Assembly (NCBI RefSeq): GCF_016862195.1
Contig: NZ_BOMM01000029.1
Span: forward strand, 167,668-231,667
Length of the DNA: 64,000 nt
Reading direction: 5' to 3'
From: Paractinoplanes ferrugineus
GTDB lineage: Bacteria; Actinomycetota; Actinomycetes; Mycobacteriales; Micromonosporaceae
In this document: in pieces, positions 17,598 to 25,977 of the stretch
How the letters are laid out: each line of letters starts with the position of its first letter
Position numbering within the stretch: position 1 is the first letter of the stretch
Made by a program: the position numbers and the translations under genes
Notes under the pieces: model-generated
What the model was told of the DNA's origin: nothing
What the model saw: the letters and a program-made list of their open reading frames with translations, nothing else
The model's database searches: none

Positions 17598-17605
17598 CAC
17601 GAAGC

Positions 17606-18838
17606 ATGGCCGGCATGACAGACATCAAGCAGACTCTGGTGATCGGGGCGACCGGCAACATCGGCCGGCATGTCGTACGGTCGCTGCGCGACCGAGGTCT
17701 CGGGGTGCGCGGGCTGGCCCGTGACGTGAGTGGCCTGCCCGAGGGCGTCGACCGGGTGAGTGCGGACGTGCGGGACCTCGACGCGCTTCGTGCCGCCGTA
17801 CGCGATGTCGACGCCGTGTTGTTGATTTGGCCCTTCATGGCGGCCGACGCGGTCGCCGAGGTCGCGGCCGTGCTCGGCCGGCCGGGACGGCGGGTGGTGT
17901 ACGTCTCGGCGATGAGCGTGCGCGACGACGCCCCGCCCGAGCGCAACGGCGTGTGGGGCCAGGTCGAGGACGCCATCCGGCGCAGCGGCGCCGACTGGAC
18001 GTTCCTGCGGGCCAGCGGCTTCGCGACCAACACCCTGCAGTGGGCGCCGGCGATCCGGGCCGGGCGCCCGGTGCGGATCCCGTACCTGAACGCGAGCCGG
18101 TCGTTGATCGACGAGCGCGACATCGCGGACGTCGCGGTCCTGGCCATGACCTCGCCCGGCCACGCCGGGCGGGCCTACAACCTCACCGGGCCGGCGGCGG
18201 TCACCCAGGCCGAGCAGGTACGGCTGATCGGGGCGGCGGCCGGTCGGCCGGTGTCGGCCGAGGAAGCCGGACATGACGAGGCGCGGGCGGACATGGCGAG
18301 CTGGGCGGAGCCGGCTTTCGCCGACGCCGCGCTGGCGTACTGGGCCTCTCTGGTCGCCACGCCGGAGCCGGTGACAGATACCGTACGGGAATTGACCGGC
18401 TCGCCGGCCCGATCGTTCGCGTCGTGGGCCCGTGCCCACGCTGCCGACTTCCGCCCGCTGCCGGTCGAGGAGGTCGCCCGGCGTTACGTCGAGGCGTTCC
18501 GGGCCGGGCGGATGGACCGCGCGCTGACGCTCACCGACCCCGACCTTGTCCGGGTCGCGCCCACCGAGACCGGCGGGGAGCGTACGGAGTTGCGCGGCCT
18601 GCCCGACATCATGGCCAACGCCGAGCGGCTGACCGCCGACCTGGAGATCCACGCCGTGACCGCCGACGGCCCGTTCGTCGGCGGCGACCGCTTCGTCGTC
18701 CGGTTCACCTTCGAGCAGACCTATCGCCCCACCGGGCGGCGCACCGAGGCGACAAAACTGTCCCTCTATACCGTGGCGGGCGGCGCGATCGTCCGTGAGG
18801 AGGTCAGCTACTTCGATCCCCCGACCCCTCGCCAGTGA
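17606..18838 (+). CDS. NmrA-like oxidoreductase fused to a SnoaL-like domain
   Basis: About 410 residues. Residues 1-270 form an NmrA-type NAD(P)-binding domain (LVIGATGNIGRHVVRSLRDR, VVYVSAMSVRDDAPPE, FLRASGFATNTLQWAP, YNLTGPAAVTQAEQV). Residues about 285-400 form a SnoaL-like alpha+beta cone (EVARRYVEAFRAGRMDRALT, VRFTFEQTYRPTGRRTEATK). The fusion suggests reduction of a substrate that the SnoaL domain binds or isomerises. ATG 17606 or 17615 can start it. Divergent from soxR, so probably redox-stress induced. Its 3' end overlaps the convergent NmrA gene by 35 bases. Confidence 0.85.
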   Translation: MAGMTDIKQTLVIGATGNIGRHVVRSLRDRGLGVRGLARDVSGLPEGVDRVSADVRDLDALRAAVRDVDAVLLIWPFMAADAVAEVAAVLGRPGRRVVYVSAMSVRDDAPPERNGVWGQVEDAIRRSGADWTFLRASGFATNTLQWAPAIRAGRPVRIPYLNASRSLIDERDIADVAVLAMTSPGHAGRAYNLTGPAAVTQAEQVRLIGAAAGRPVSAEEAGHDEARADMASWAEPAFADAALAYWASLVATPEPVTDTVRELTGSPARSFASWARAHAADFRPLPVEEVARRYVEAFRAGRMDRALTLTDPDLVRVAPTETGGERTELRGLPDIMANAERLTADLEIHAVTADGPFVGGDRFVVRFTFEQTYRPTGRRTEATKLSLYTVAGGAIVREEVSYFDPPTPRQ

Positions 18839-19724
18839 AAGCGGTGGCGTGGTCGGTGGCCCACTGACGGAACGTCTTTGGTGGTCGTCCGAGTTGGTCG
18901 GCAACCGTGGAGGTGACGTATGCGGGCTGTCCCGTGGCGGCGTTCCAGGCGGCCAGCAGCATGTCCGCCGCCGGGCGCGAGATCTCCGGGGTCCGGCGCC
19001 GGAATTCGTCGGGCGTCAGTTCCTCGAAGGTGATCGGGCGGCCCAGCACCTCGCCGATGATGCGCACCTGTTCGGCCTGAGTGAGCGACTCGGGGCCGGT
19101 CAGGACGTAGTCACCGCCGGCGTGTCCGTCTTCGGACAGGGTTCGCGCGACGACGGCGGTGACGTCCCGGTCGTCGATGGGGGCTGTCTCCGCTGAGCCG
19201 TACGGCCATCGGACCGTGCCGTCGTCGCGGATGGAGGCGGCCCACCAGAACAGGGCGTTCGATGCGAACATGCCCGGTCGGATGATCGTCGATTCGAGTC
19301 CGGTGGCCGAGATGAGCCGCTCGATCTCGGCGTGCAGCGCTGCCATCGGGTTCGGCTGCTGGAAGAACGGGTGCGGGGTCCGGTGCGGGGCGGACAGGTA
19401 GACGACGCGCCGCGGGTGGGCGGCCAGCCGATCGACGACGGCGGCGGCGGTCTGCGGCGGTGCGGTCCAGACGAGGAAGACCGCACTGACACCGCGTAGC
19501 GCGGCGTCGAGGGATTCGGGCACGGTGAGATCGCCGGTGACGACTTCGACGCCGGCGGGAAGGGACACCGCCGATTCGGGCCGGCGCACGAGGGCTCGGA
19601 CCGGCACCCCCTCGTCGGCCAACTGTTCGACCACGGCGCGGCCGATCCGCCCGGTCGCCCCCGTGACGAGCACCGGGGATCCTGCGGCGGAAGTCGCGTT
19701 CGTCTGCTTCATGAAGTCAGTCAA
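18804..19724 (-). CDS. NmrA-like NAD(P)H-binding oxidoreductase
   Basis: 306 residues. Rossmann motif SPVLVTGATGRIGRAVVEQL, the substrate-side pattern RVVYLSAPHRTPHPFFQQPN, IIRPGMFASNALFWWAA and YVLTGPESLTQAEQVRIIGE. It is clearly paralogous to the neighbouring NmrA-SnoaL protein (shared LTGP-xxxTQAEQVR-IG motif). Divergent from a TetR gene. Third NmrA-type protein within 8 kb. Confidence 0.85.
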   Translation of the reverse strand: MTDFMKQTNATSAAGSPVLVTGATGRIGRAVVEQLADEGVPVRALVRRPESAVSLPAGVEVVTGDLTVPESLDAALRGVSAVFLVWTAPPQTAAAVVDRLAAHPRRVVYLSAPHRTPHPFFQQPNPMAALHAEIERLISATGLESTIIRPGMFASNALFWWAASIRDDGTVRWPYGSAETAPIDDRDVTAVVARTLSEDGHAGGDYVLTGPESLTQAEQVRIIGEVLGRPITFEELTPDEFRRRTPEISRPAADMLLAAWNAATGQPAYVTSTVADQLGRPPKTFRQWATDHATAFTGEGSGDRSS

Positions 19725-19774
19725 ACGTTACCGGGTTAAAAAAACAACTCAGTAACAAATGATACTCTGTCGAA

Positions 19775-20389
19775 GTGATCGAGTCGGCCGGGCTGCGGGC
19801 ACGCAAGAAGCTGCGCACACGCGACGCCATCGCGGACGCAGCCATCTCGCTGTTCCTGGCGCGCGGGTTCGACCAGGTCTCGGTGTCCGACATCGCCGCG
19901 ACGGCCGAGGTGTCGAAACCGACGCTGTTCCGCTACTTCCCCACCAAAGAAGACCTGGTTCTGCACCGCTTCGCCGACCACAGCGGGGAGGCCGCACGCG
20001 TCGTGCGCGGCCGACCTCCCGACGTCCCGCCGATGGCCGCCCTGCACCGGCATTTCCGAGCTGGTCTCGATCGTTTCGAGCCGGTCACCGGCCTCAACGA
20101 CCACCCCGAGGTGGTCGCGTTTCATCGGCTGGTGTTCGCCACCGCGAGCCTGACCGGACGACTCACGCAGTACCAGCTCGACGACGAGGAGGCACTGGCT
20201 GCCGCCTTCGGATCGGGCATCGAGGGGCGGTTGCAGGCCGCGCAGGTGATCGCTGTTCAACGCGTGCTCGCCCGGACCAACTGGCAGAAGATCGCCGACG
20301 GGCGGACCGCACACGATGTGCAACCCGAGGCGATCGCCGACGCCGACCGAGCCTTCGCCCGACTGCGCCACGGAGAAGTCAATTCCTAG
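19775..20389 (+). CDS. TetR-family transcriptional regulator
   Basis: 204 residues. Helix-turn-helix FDQVSVSDIAATAEVSKPTLFRYFPTKEDLV at about 30-60, then a helical effector domain. GTG start. The 50-base gap to the divergent NmrA gene is AT-rich and holds GTTAC...GTAAC, a possible operator pair (about 19729 and 19751). It likely represses the NmrA-like gene. Confidence 0.9.
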   Translation: MIESAGLRARKKLRTRDAIADAAISLFLARGFDQVSVSDIAATAEVSKPTLFRYFPTKEDLVLHRFADHSGEAARVVRGRPPDVPPMAALHRHFRAGLDRFEPVTGLNDHPEVVAFHRLVFATASLTGRLTQYQLDDEEALAAAFGSGIEGRLQAAQVIAVQRVLARTNWQKIADGRTAHDVQPEAIADADRAFARLRHGEVNS

Positions 20390-20845
20390 TCAGGTGGTCC
20401 AGCCGGCGTCTACCTCGTCCGGGAAGGCCGTCATCCAGTAGTCGGGCAGGACCTCCTTGAGGGCCTTCCACACGACGATGGTCGGGTCGCGGTGATCGGC
20501 CACGGCCACCAGGACGCCCGGGCCGTACACCGCAAGGCGTTCTCGGCACACGCCGCAGGGACTGAGAACGACGGTGCGGCCGCTCGATTGCCGATGCAGG
20601 CAGACGGACGCGACGACGGGCTGGTTCAGGCGGAAGGCCCCGCAATAGGGCTCCACCTCGTGACAGACCTCGACGGAGGCGTTCATGGCGTCCGGCGCGG
20701 TACCGGTGAGAATGGACCCGTCGGCGAGCAGCATCGCTGCGGCGCCACGATCTTCGTCGTCCGGAAAACGCGACTTGATCAACGCCAGGCAAGCGGCCAC
20801 GGTTGCGGCGAGGCCGGCGGCCCGCGGCGACTCTTCTTCGATCAC
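20390..20845 (-). CDS. Cytidine/blasticidin-S deaminase-like enzyme
   Basis: 151 residues of the zinc-dependent cytidine deaminase superfamily. The first motif NASVEVCHEVEPYCGAFRLN supplies the zinc ligand and catalytic Glu, and SPCGVCRERLAVYGPG supplies the PCxxC pair. Length and motif order match small CDA-type or blasticidin-S-deaminase-like enzymes. Substrate unknown. It converges tail-to-tail on the TetR gene, whose stop is one base away. Confidence 0.85.
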   Translation of the reverse strand: MIEEESPRAAGLAATVAACLALIKSRFPDDEDRGAAAMLLADGSILTGTAPDAMNASVEVCHEVEPYCGAFRLNQPVVASVCLHRQSSGRTVVLSPCGVCRERLAVYGPGVLVAVADHRDPTIVVWKALKEVLPDYWMTAFPDEVDAGWTT

Positions 20846-21145
20846 GCCCGAAGCGTAGGTCTATGGCGGTGACACCCGCTCACCGTTTCCGAGCACAGTG
20901 GTCGGCATACTACGTCCGGGCCGGTGGCAGAGCCGGTTTATCGCAGCGCTCAGGGTCGGATGCCGGGCCCACCCGGGCGGCTCGAAGGTGCGTGGGGCCG
21001 CCGGTGTGCCGTACCCCACCGGGCGGGGTGGGCGCGTCGGGCGGTCTGACGCCGGGCCGTTCCCGGTTCCGCGTCTCCGGGTACGCGGTGGCTCACCGCT
21101 CGTGCGTGTTGACGGGTGTCCGGAGTCGGTCGGTCGACATGACGT

Positions 21146-21247
21146 GATGCGGTCTTCGCAGGTGTATGAGCGCAGGCCGGTGCTGAAGGCGACTCCCGCG
21201 ATGAACCGTTCGCCGAGCGTTTCGCGCAGCGTCCGGAGGCCCTTCAC
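21146..21247 (-). pseudogene. DUF4143-type ATPase C-terminal relic in a 450-base gene-free gap
   Basis: Bases 20846-21296 contain no intact gene. A minus-strand frame gives KGLRTLRETLGERFIAGVAF followed by STGLRSYTCEDRI, which resembles the conserved end of bacterial ATPases with a DUF4143 domain. Only about 34 residues remain. A short decayed fragment. Confidence 0.35.
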
Positions 21248-21296
21248 GCTGGGAGTCCCGAGGTGAGAGGCGGCGGGGTACGGCTACTGTGCTCGG

Positions 21297-21764
21297 GTGG
21301 GGATGTCTGCGCACCTGGCTCGGCTGCGGGCCCTGGTCGGCCACGAGTTGATCCAGCTGCCGTCGGTGTCGGTCATCGTGGTCGACGATGAGGAACGGCT
21401 GCTGCTGGTGCGGCATACCGGTGACCTTGCCGGGTGGGCGGTGCCGGGCGGGGCGGTCGATCTCGGGGAGACGCCGGCTCGGGCGGCGGTGCGGGAGATC
21501 AGCGAAGAGACCGGTCTGCGGGTCGGTGGGCTGCGGCTGCTGGACGTGCTCGGCGGCGCCGACTACGAGGTGATCTACCCGAACGGGGACCGGGTCGCCT
21601 ATGTCACCGCGGTCTACGAGGCGCGGGTCGTGGGCGGGACGGCCGAGCCTGACCTGGCGGAGGTCAGCGAGCTGGGCTGGTTCGCCCGGGCCGAGCTGGC
21701 CGTCGTTGATCTCAACCGGTTCGCCGGGGCGTTGCTGCGGGCCACCGGGCATCTGGCCCGCTGA
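21297..21764 (+). CDS. Nudix hydrolase
   Basis: About 155 residues. The Nudix box is intact: GGAVDLGETPARAAVREISE followed by ETGL (GX5EX7REUXEEXGU). A preceding strand VIVVDDEERLLLVRHTGDLA and W(A)VPGG complete the fold. Nudix enzymes cleave nucleoside diphosphates linked to another moiety; the substrate is not predictable. GTG 21297 or ATG 21303 may start it. Confidence 0.85.
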   Translation: MGMSAHLARLRALVGHELIQLPSVSVIVVDDEERLLLVRHTGDLAGWAVPGGAVDLGETPARAAVREISEETGLRVGGLRLLDVLGGADYEVIYPNGDRVAYVTAVYEARVVGGTAEPDLAEVSELGWFARAELAVVDLNRFAGALLRATGHLAR

Positions 21765-21832
21765 CGGCGAGGCAACCGGGGGCGAGGCCGACCCCGGGGC
21801 GAGGCCGACCCCGGGGCGAGGCGGACCCGGCA
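21765..21832. repeat. 17-bp GC-rich tandem repeat
   Basis: The unit GCGAGGCCGACCCCGGG occurs exactly at 21782-21798 and 21799-21815, with degenerate copies on both sides. It directly follows the Nudix stop codon and precedes the end of the convergent gene, so it lies in an intergenic terminator region. Confidence 0.75.
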
Positions 21833-21853
21833 GCGGGCCGGACGCGCTGAGGG

Positions 21854-22531
21854 CTACTGCAGGCGGGTGTCGGCGCGGAGCCGAGATCTGGTCGGGATCA
21901 GGTCGATGGTGGCGGTCTTGTCGCGGCCCTGGATGTGGACGTAACAGTGCTGGGCGAGCGGTTTGCCGGTCGGCGCCAGGGCCACTTCGGGGAAGTCCTC
22001 GCACCGCAGGTCGCTGAACCGGGCGTTGCGGAACCGGTCGGCGACGCTGCTGAGCAGACCGGCCCGGGTCACGACGTTCTGGGTGGTGTCGGCGTCCCAG
22101 GTGAACGTGCGACTGCTGCTCGGCTTGGTGTTGACCTCGAACGTGACGGCCTTCGTGTCGTACGTGACGGTGCATCGGAAGTTGGCGGCGGAGCCGCCGT
22201 TGAAGCCGCTGGGTGGGGCGCAGGAGCTCTTGGTGGGCTTCGCGACGCCCGCCGATTCCAGCACCCACGACTCCAGCTCGTACTCGATCTGCGTCTGGGG
22301 GTCGGGGTCGGTGAGCTCGTTCGGTGGTTTCCACGTGGGCGACGGGGCGGCCACGCTGGCACTGGCGGCGGGGACCGGGGTGCCGAGGCCGGCGAGCGGA
22401 TCACGGCTGGTGATCTTCGTGATGAGTTGGAAAACGCCACACAACGCCAGCACACCGACGATCAGACCGACCACCACGAAAACGGTCTTTTTCCTGCTGG
22501 CGGGCGCTTTCGGCGGGGCTGGAGGCGTCAT
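21854..22531 (-). CDS. Single-pass membrane-anchored extracytoplasmic protein
   Basis: About 225 residues. One transmembrane helix at about 16-38 (KKTVFVVVGLIVGVLALCGV) is followed by a Pro/Ser/Ala linker and an extracytoplasmic domain with four cysteines (SSCAPPSGFN, FRCTVTYD, LRCEDFP, AQHCYVHI), likely two disulfides. Topology resembles DUF4333-like actinobacterial proteins. Function unknown. The ATG at 22531 is preferred over 22540. Confidence 0.6.
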   Translation of the reverse strand: MTPPAPPKAPASRKKTVFVVVGLIVGVLALCGVFQLITKITSRDPLAGLGTPVPAASASVAAPSPTWKPPNELTDPDPQTQIEYELESWVLESAGVAKPTKSSCAPPSGFNGGSAANFRCTVTYDTKAVTFEVNTKPSSSRTFTWDADTTQNVVTRAGLLSSVADRFRNARFSDLRCEDFPEVALAPTGKPLAQHCYVHIQGRDKTATIDLIPTRSRLRADTRLQ

Positions 22532-22603
22532 GATCGGCAACCCTAGCCGGACGCCGGGCGGCGCGCATCGCGAGCGTGCCGCCCGGTCCTGAACCGGTGG
22601 GGA

Positions 22604-24691
22604 TCAGCCGGCGACGACGCCGGTGACGGTGCTCCCGGATTTGGTGATCTTGTATTTGGTGGTGGCGCCGCTCCAGTACTGGAAGGTCAGGGTGACGGTG
22701 CCGTCGTTGACTTCGGCGAAGAAGGCCGAGGTCAGGGTGATGGTGTCGGCGGAGTAGCTGGGCACGAAGTTGTCCCAGAACGCCTTGTACGGGGTCCAGT
22801 TGGCCGGGCCGGCGGGGGTGCCATCGGCGTACACGGCTTGCATGGTCTGTAGTTGATCGCCGTTGAATCGGGTCGGGATGATCAGTGAGCCGGTGGTACC
22901 GGTGGCGGCGGACTGGGCCGGCGGGTCGGAGCTGATGATGTTGATCGGCCACGGGACGCCGGCCGAGAAGCGGGCCTCGATCGTGGCGTCGACACCGTAG
23001 CCGCGGTTGCCGGCCAGGCGGGTGAGGGCGGCCGCGGTGAGCGTCAGGGTGGCGCCGGAGACGGTGTAGTCGCGGCCGGCGGTCAGCGCGGTGCCGTTCT
23101 GGTAGAGCCCGGTGAACGAGGTGCCGTTGAGGTTGAGGGTCAGCGACCTGGCGGTGATGGTGCCGGTGTGCGGCAGATAGACCTGGTCGGACGACGCGGT
23201 GCCGGAGCGGGTGGTCCAGCCGGCCTTCATCATGTCGAAGACGACCTGGTCACGCCACGTCAGCGTGGTGCGATTGAGGAACTGGCCGGCGTCCCAGACC
23301 ATCGTGGTGACCCCGGCGGTGCGGGCGTGGTAGCCGACGTCCTCGATGAACTTGAGGAACTCGCCGGTCTCGATGATGCCGGGTCTGGTGTGGTCCCAGC
23401 TGAGCAGCGCCCATTCGCCGATGACGACCGGGATGCCCTTGTCGACGAACGAGGCCTTGACGCGGTCGAACGTGGCCGCCAGGTCGGCCTGGGCGGTGGC
23501 GTCGTAGCGGTAGCCGCCGGCGATGTTCACGCTGAACGGCCAGTATCCGTAGAAGTGGACGGTCGCGGCCAGGTTCGGGTCCTTCAGCGCGGTGAAGGTC
23601 GCGTTCAGGGCGTCGAGGCGGGCCTGGTCGGTGCTGGTGTGCAGGGTGGGCAGCACCAGCAGCCGGGTGGCGTTGCCGCCGCCGGTGCCGCGGATCAGGT
23701 GGACGAACTCGGTGTTGAGCACGTCGGTCACCCGGTCGCCGGCGGCGTCGTCGGCCGTGCCGGTGAACTGCGGCTCGTTGATGCTCTCGAAGACCAGCTT
23801 GGCCGGGTAGTCACGGAACGCGGTGCCGATCTGCGTCCACAACGCCCGGTAGCGGGTCATCACGGTGGTGGGATCGGCCGGGTACGTGTTGATCCACTGC
23901 CACGAGTCGTGATGCAGGTTGATCAGCACGTAGAGGTTCTCGGTGAGCCCCATGTCGACGACCTGCTTGACCCGGGCCAGCCAGGCGGCGTCGATCGGGT
24001 AGTCCGGGGCGCTGCCCTGGTGGTTGCTCCAGGTGATCGGGATCCGGATGCTGCGGTAGCCCTCGGAGCGCACCTTGTGCAGCAGTTCCGGGCTGGTCAG
24101 GGGGTTGCCCCAGGATGTCTCGTCGGGGATCGCGTCGAGGGTGTTGCCCAGGTTCCAGCCCGGCTGCATGGCCGCCACGATCGCCTTGGCGTCGGCCGGC
24201 CCCGGCGACGACGTCGGTGTCGGCGTCGGTGTCGGTGTGGGGGTGGGGGTGGGGGTGGGGGTGGGGGTGGGGGTGGCGCCGGTGCAGGCGATCCCGTTGA
24301 GCGTGAAGGACGCGGGCACCGGGTTGCTCCCCGTCCACGAGCCGTTGAAGCCGAAGGAGACGCTCGCGTTCGTCGCCACGGCGCCGTTCCAGCTGACGTT
24401 GGTCGCGGTCGTCTCGGCGCCGGTGGTGCTGACGATCGCGTTCCACGGCTGCGTCACCCGCTGGCCGGCGGCGAACGTCCACTTCAGGCTCCAGCCGGTG
24501 AGCGGGTCACCGAGGTTGGTCACGGTGACGTTCGCCGTGAAGCCGCCCGGCCACTGCGACGGCACCGCATAGCCGACCCGGCAGCCGCTCGCGGCCGACG
24601 CGCTGGTCGCCAGCACCGTCCCGACCAGCATCAACAGGGTCGAGAACACGGCGAGCAGGCCTATTCGGCTTCGCACACTGGGTCTGGGCAT
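22604..24691 (-). CDS. Secreted GH5 endoglucanase with CBM2 and X2 modules
   Basis: About 695 residues from ATG 24691 (GAGGAG 7 bases upstream). Order: signal peptide (cleaved near TSASA-ASG, residue 33), CBM2 cellulose-binding module (about 35-138), a (TP)n linker, a glycoside hydrolase family 5 catalytic domain (about 165-490), an X2/CBM_X2-type immunoglobulin-like module (about 505-590) and a C-terminal beta module. Catalytic residues are visible: acid/base Glu in FESINEPQF and nucleophile Glu in VVIGEWALLSW. It hydrolyses beta-1,4-glucan outside the cell. Divergent from a LacI regulator with two matching operators in the gap. Confidence 0.92.
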   Translation of the reverse strand: MPRPSVRSRIGLLAVFSTLLMLVGTVLATSASAASGCRVGYAVPSQWPGGFTANVTVTNLGDPLTGWSLKWTFAAGQRVTQPWNAIVSTTGAETTATNVSWNGAVATNASVSFGFNGSWTGSNPVPASFTLNGIACTGATPTPTPTPTPTPTPTPTPTPTSSPGPADAKAIVAAMQPGWNLGNTLDAIPDETSWGNPLTSPELLHKVRSEGYRSIRIPITWSNHQGSAPDYPIDAAWLARVKQVVDMGLTENLYVLINLHHDSWQWINTYPADPTTVMTRYRALWTQIGTAFRDYPAKLVFESINEPQFTGTADDAAGDRVTDVLNTEFVHLIRGTGGGNATRLLVLPTLHTSTDQARLDALNATFTALKDPNLAATVHFYGYWPFSVNIAGGYRYDATAQADLAATFDRVKASFVDKGIPVVIGEWALLSWDHTRPGIIETGEFLKFIEDVGYHARTAGVTTMVWDAGQFLNRTTLTWRDQVVFDMMKAGWTTRSGTASSDQVYLPHTGTITARSLTLNLNGTSFTGLYQNGTALTAGRDYTVSGATLTLTAAALTRLAGNRGYGVDATIEARFSAGVPWPINIISSDPPAQSAATGTTGSLIIPTRFNGDQLQTMQAVYADGTPAGPANWTPYKAFWDNFVPSYSADTITLTSAFFAEVNDGTVTLTFQYWSGATTKYKITKSGSTVTGVVAG
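24212..24277. repeat. Microsatellite coding the Thr-Pro linker
   Basis: Repeats of GGTGTC and GGTGGG encode the (Thr-Pro)n linker between CBM2 and GH5 on the minus strand. The homogeneous GGGGGT run is prone to in-frame length change, which would alter linker length. Confidence 0.85.
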
Positions 24692-24763
24692 GAAGGGACT
24701 CCTCGTCGACGGGAGGCCCGGCACGCGCTCCGTGCGGAACGCGAGCCCACTCCGGGCCGACTA

Positions 24764-24794
24764 GAAAGTTTCCAGATTCATGCTGGAAAGTTTC
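24764..24794. promoter_or_regulatory. Twin LacI-type operators upstream of the endoglucanase
   Basis: The 9-bp palindrome GAAAGTTTC occurs twice, at 24764-24772 and 24786-24794, 22 bases apart (two helical turns). The first copy sits in CTAGAAAGTTTCCAG and the second in CTGGAAAGTTTCGGT, both approaching the dyad CTGGAAAGTTTCCAG. They lie between the divergent cellulase and lacI genes, as expected for a LacI repressor of polysaccharide degradation. This differs from the CebR/CelR site TGGGAGCGCTCCCA. Confidence 0.7.
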
Positions 24795-24867
24795 GGTTCG
24801 AGGCTAGCCATGACATCGACACCAGTCAACGCGTTGCGGGTTGAGGCAGCGAATAGGATGAGCTCTC

Positions 24868-24927
24868 GCATCCGGGGCCGGGAGAAAGCATCCGGTTCCG
24901 GGAGAGAGCATCCGGGGCAGGGAGGAA
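24868..24927 (+). repeat. Three 20-bp tandem repeats carrying ribosome-site-like GGAG
   Basis: Copies at 24868-24887, 24888-24907 and 24908-24927 share GCATCCGG followed by GGGAG. The third copy contains the GGAGG that serves the LacI start, so each repeat carries a Shine-Dalgarno-like core, but only the last is next to a start codon. Confidence 0.8.
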
Positions 24928-24934
24928 AGTGCGC

Positions 24935-25963
24935 ATGCCTGAGGACGACCGTCCCGCCGGCGACCCGTCCCGGCCGGTGACCATCTCCTACATCGCCGAG
25001 TCCGCGGGCGTGTCCGTCCCGACCGTCTCGAAGGTGATCAACGGCCGCTCCGGGGTGGCGGCGGACACCCGCGCCCGCGTCAAGGCCCTGATCAACGCGT
25101 ACGGCTATCGCAAGACCACCGCGCCGCCGCGCAGCAACCTGATGGAGCTCGTCTTCACCGAGTTGGAAAGCATGTGGGGCGTCGAGATCATCCGCGGGGT
25201 CCAGCGGGCGGCTCGCAAGCACCGGCTCGGCGTCGTGCTGTCGGAGTTCGGCCCGGCCGGCAGCACCATTCATTACTGGGTCGAGGGCGCCCTGACCCGG
25301 CGCCCCGCGTGTGTCGTCACCGTCGCCCAGCTCTCCGCCGCCGACCGCGAGAGGCTCCGCGACCGGGACATCCCCTTCGTCGTGTTCGACCCCACCCACG
25401 AGCTGCCCGACGACGTCCCGTTCGTCGGCGCCACGAACTGGACCGGCGGCCGCTCGGCCGGACGTCACCTGAGCCAGCTCGGACACCGGCGCATCGCCAT
25501 GGTCACCGGTCCCGACCGGATCCTGTGCTGCCGCGCCCGGTTCGACGGCTACCGCTCGGCGGTCGAGGCGGCGGGCCTGGGCTTCGATCCGGCACTGGCG
25601 GTGCAGGCGGAGCTCACCCAGGCCGGTGGGCACGCCGCCGCCCGTACGCTGCTCGCCCGGCCCGAGCCGCCGACCGCCATCCTGACGACCAACGACCTGC
25701 AGGCCGCCGGGGTCTACCAGGCGACCCGGGAGGCCGGCCTGCGGATCCCGGCCGACCTCAGCGTCGTCGGGTTCGACGATCTGCCGATCACCGCGCTGAT
25801 GGACCCGCCGCTGACCACCGTGCACCAGCCGCTCGCCGAGATGGCGGTCGCCGCCACCGAGATGGCCCTCGCGCTGGGCCGCGGCGAACGCCCGGCGCAG
25901 ATCGGTGTCGAACTCGCGACCACCCTGACGGTACGGGCGAGCACCGCTCCCCCACGCGTCTGA
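24935..25963 (+). CDS. LacI-family transcriptional regulator
   Basis: 342 residues. The N-terminal helix-turn-helix VTISYIAESAGVSVPTVSKV plus hinge (RSGVAADTRARVKALINAYGY) is followed by a periplasmic-binding-protein-like sensor (LVFTELESMWGVEIIRGVQR, AILTTNDLQAAGVYQATREA, LSVVGFDDLPITALMDPPLT). ATG 24935 stands 9 bases after GGAGG; GTG 24929 is only 3 bases away and less likely. It probably represses the divergent GH5 gene and responds to an oligosaccharide such as cellobiose or a xylo- or manno-oligosaccharide. Confidence 0.9.
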   Translation: MPEDDRPAGDPSRPVTISYIAESAGVSVPTVSKVINGRSGVAADTRARVKALINAYGYRKTTAPPRSNLMELVFTELESMWGVEIIRGVQRAARKHRLGVVLSEFGPAGSTIHYWVEGALTRRPACVVTVAQLSAADRERLRDRDIPFVVFDPTHELPDDVPFVGATNWTGGRSAGRHLSQLGHRRIAMVTGPDRILCCRARFDGYRSAVEAAGLGFDPALAVQAELTQAGGHAAARTLLARPEPPTAILTTNDLQAAGVYQATREAGLRIPADLSVVGFDDLPITALMDPPLTTVHQPLAEMAVAATEMALALGRGERPAQIGVELATTLTVRASTAPPRV

Positions 25964-25977
25964 CAGCCGCGCCGAGA

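Noticed and set aside
24212..24277. Possible CRISPR-like or G-quadruplex array
   Set aside because: It is a codon repeat for a Thr-Pro linker inside the endoglucanase; there are no spacers.
23168..24844. 558-codon plus-strand ORF opposite the endoglucanase
   Set aside because: It is a shadow of GC-rich third positions; the opposite frame has signal peptide, CBM2 and GH5 motifs.
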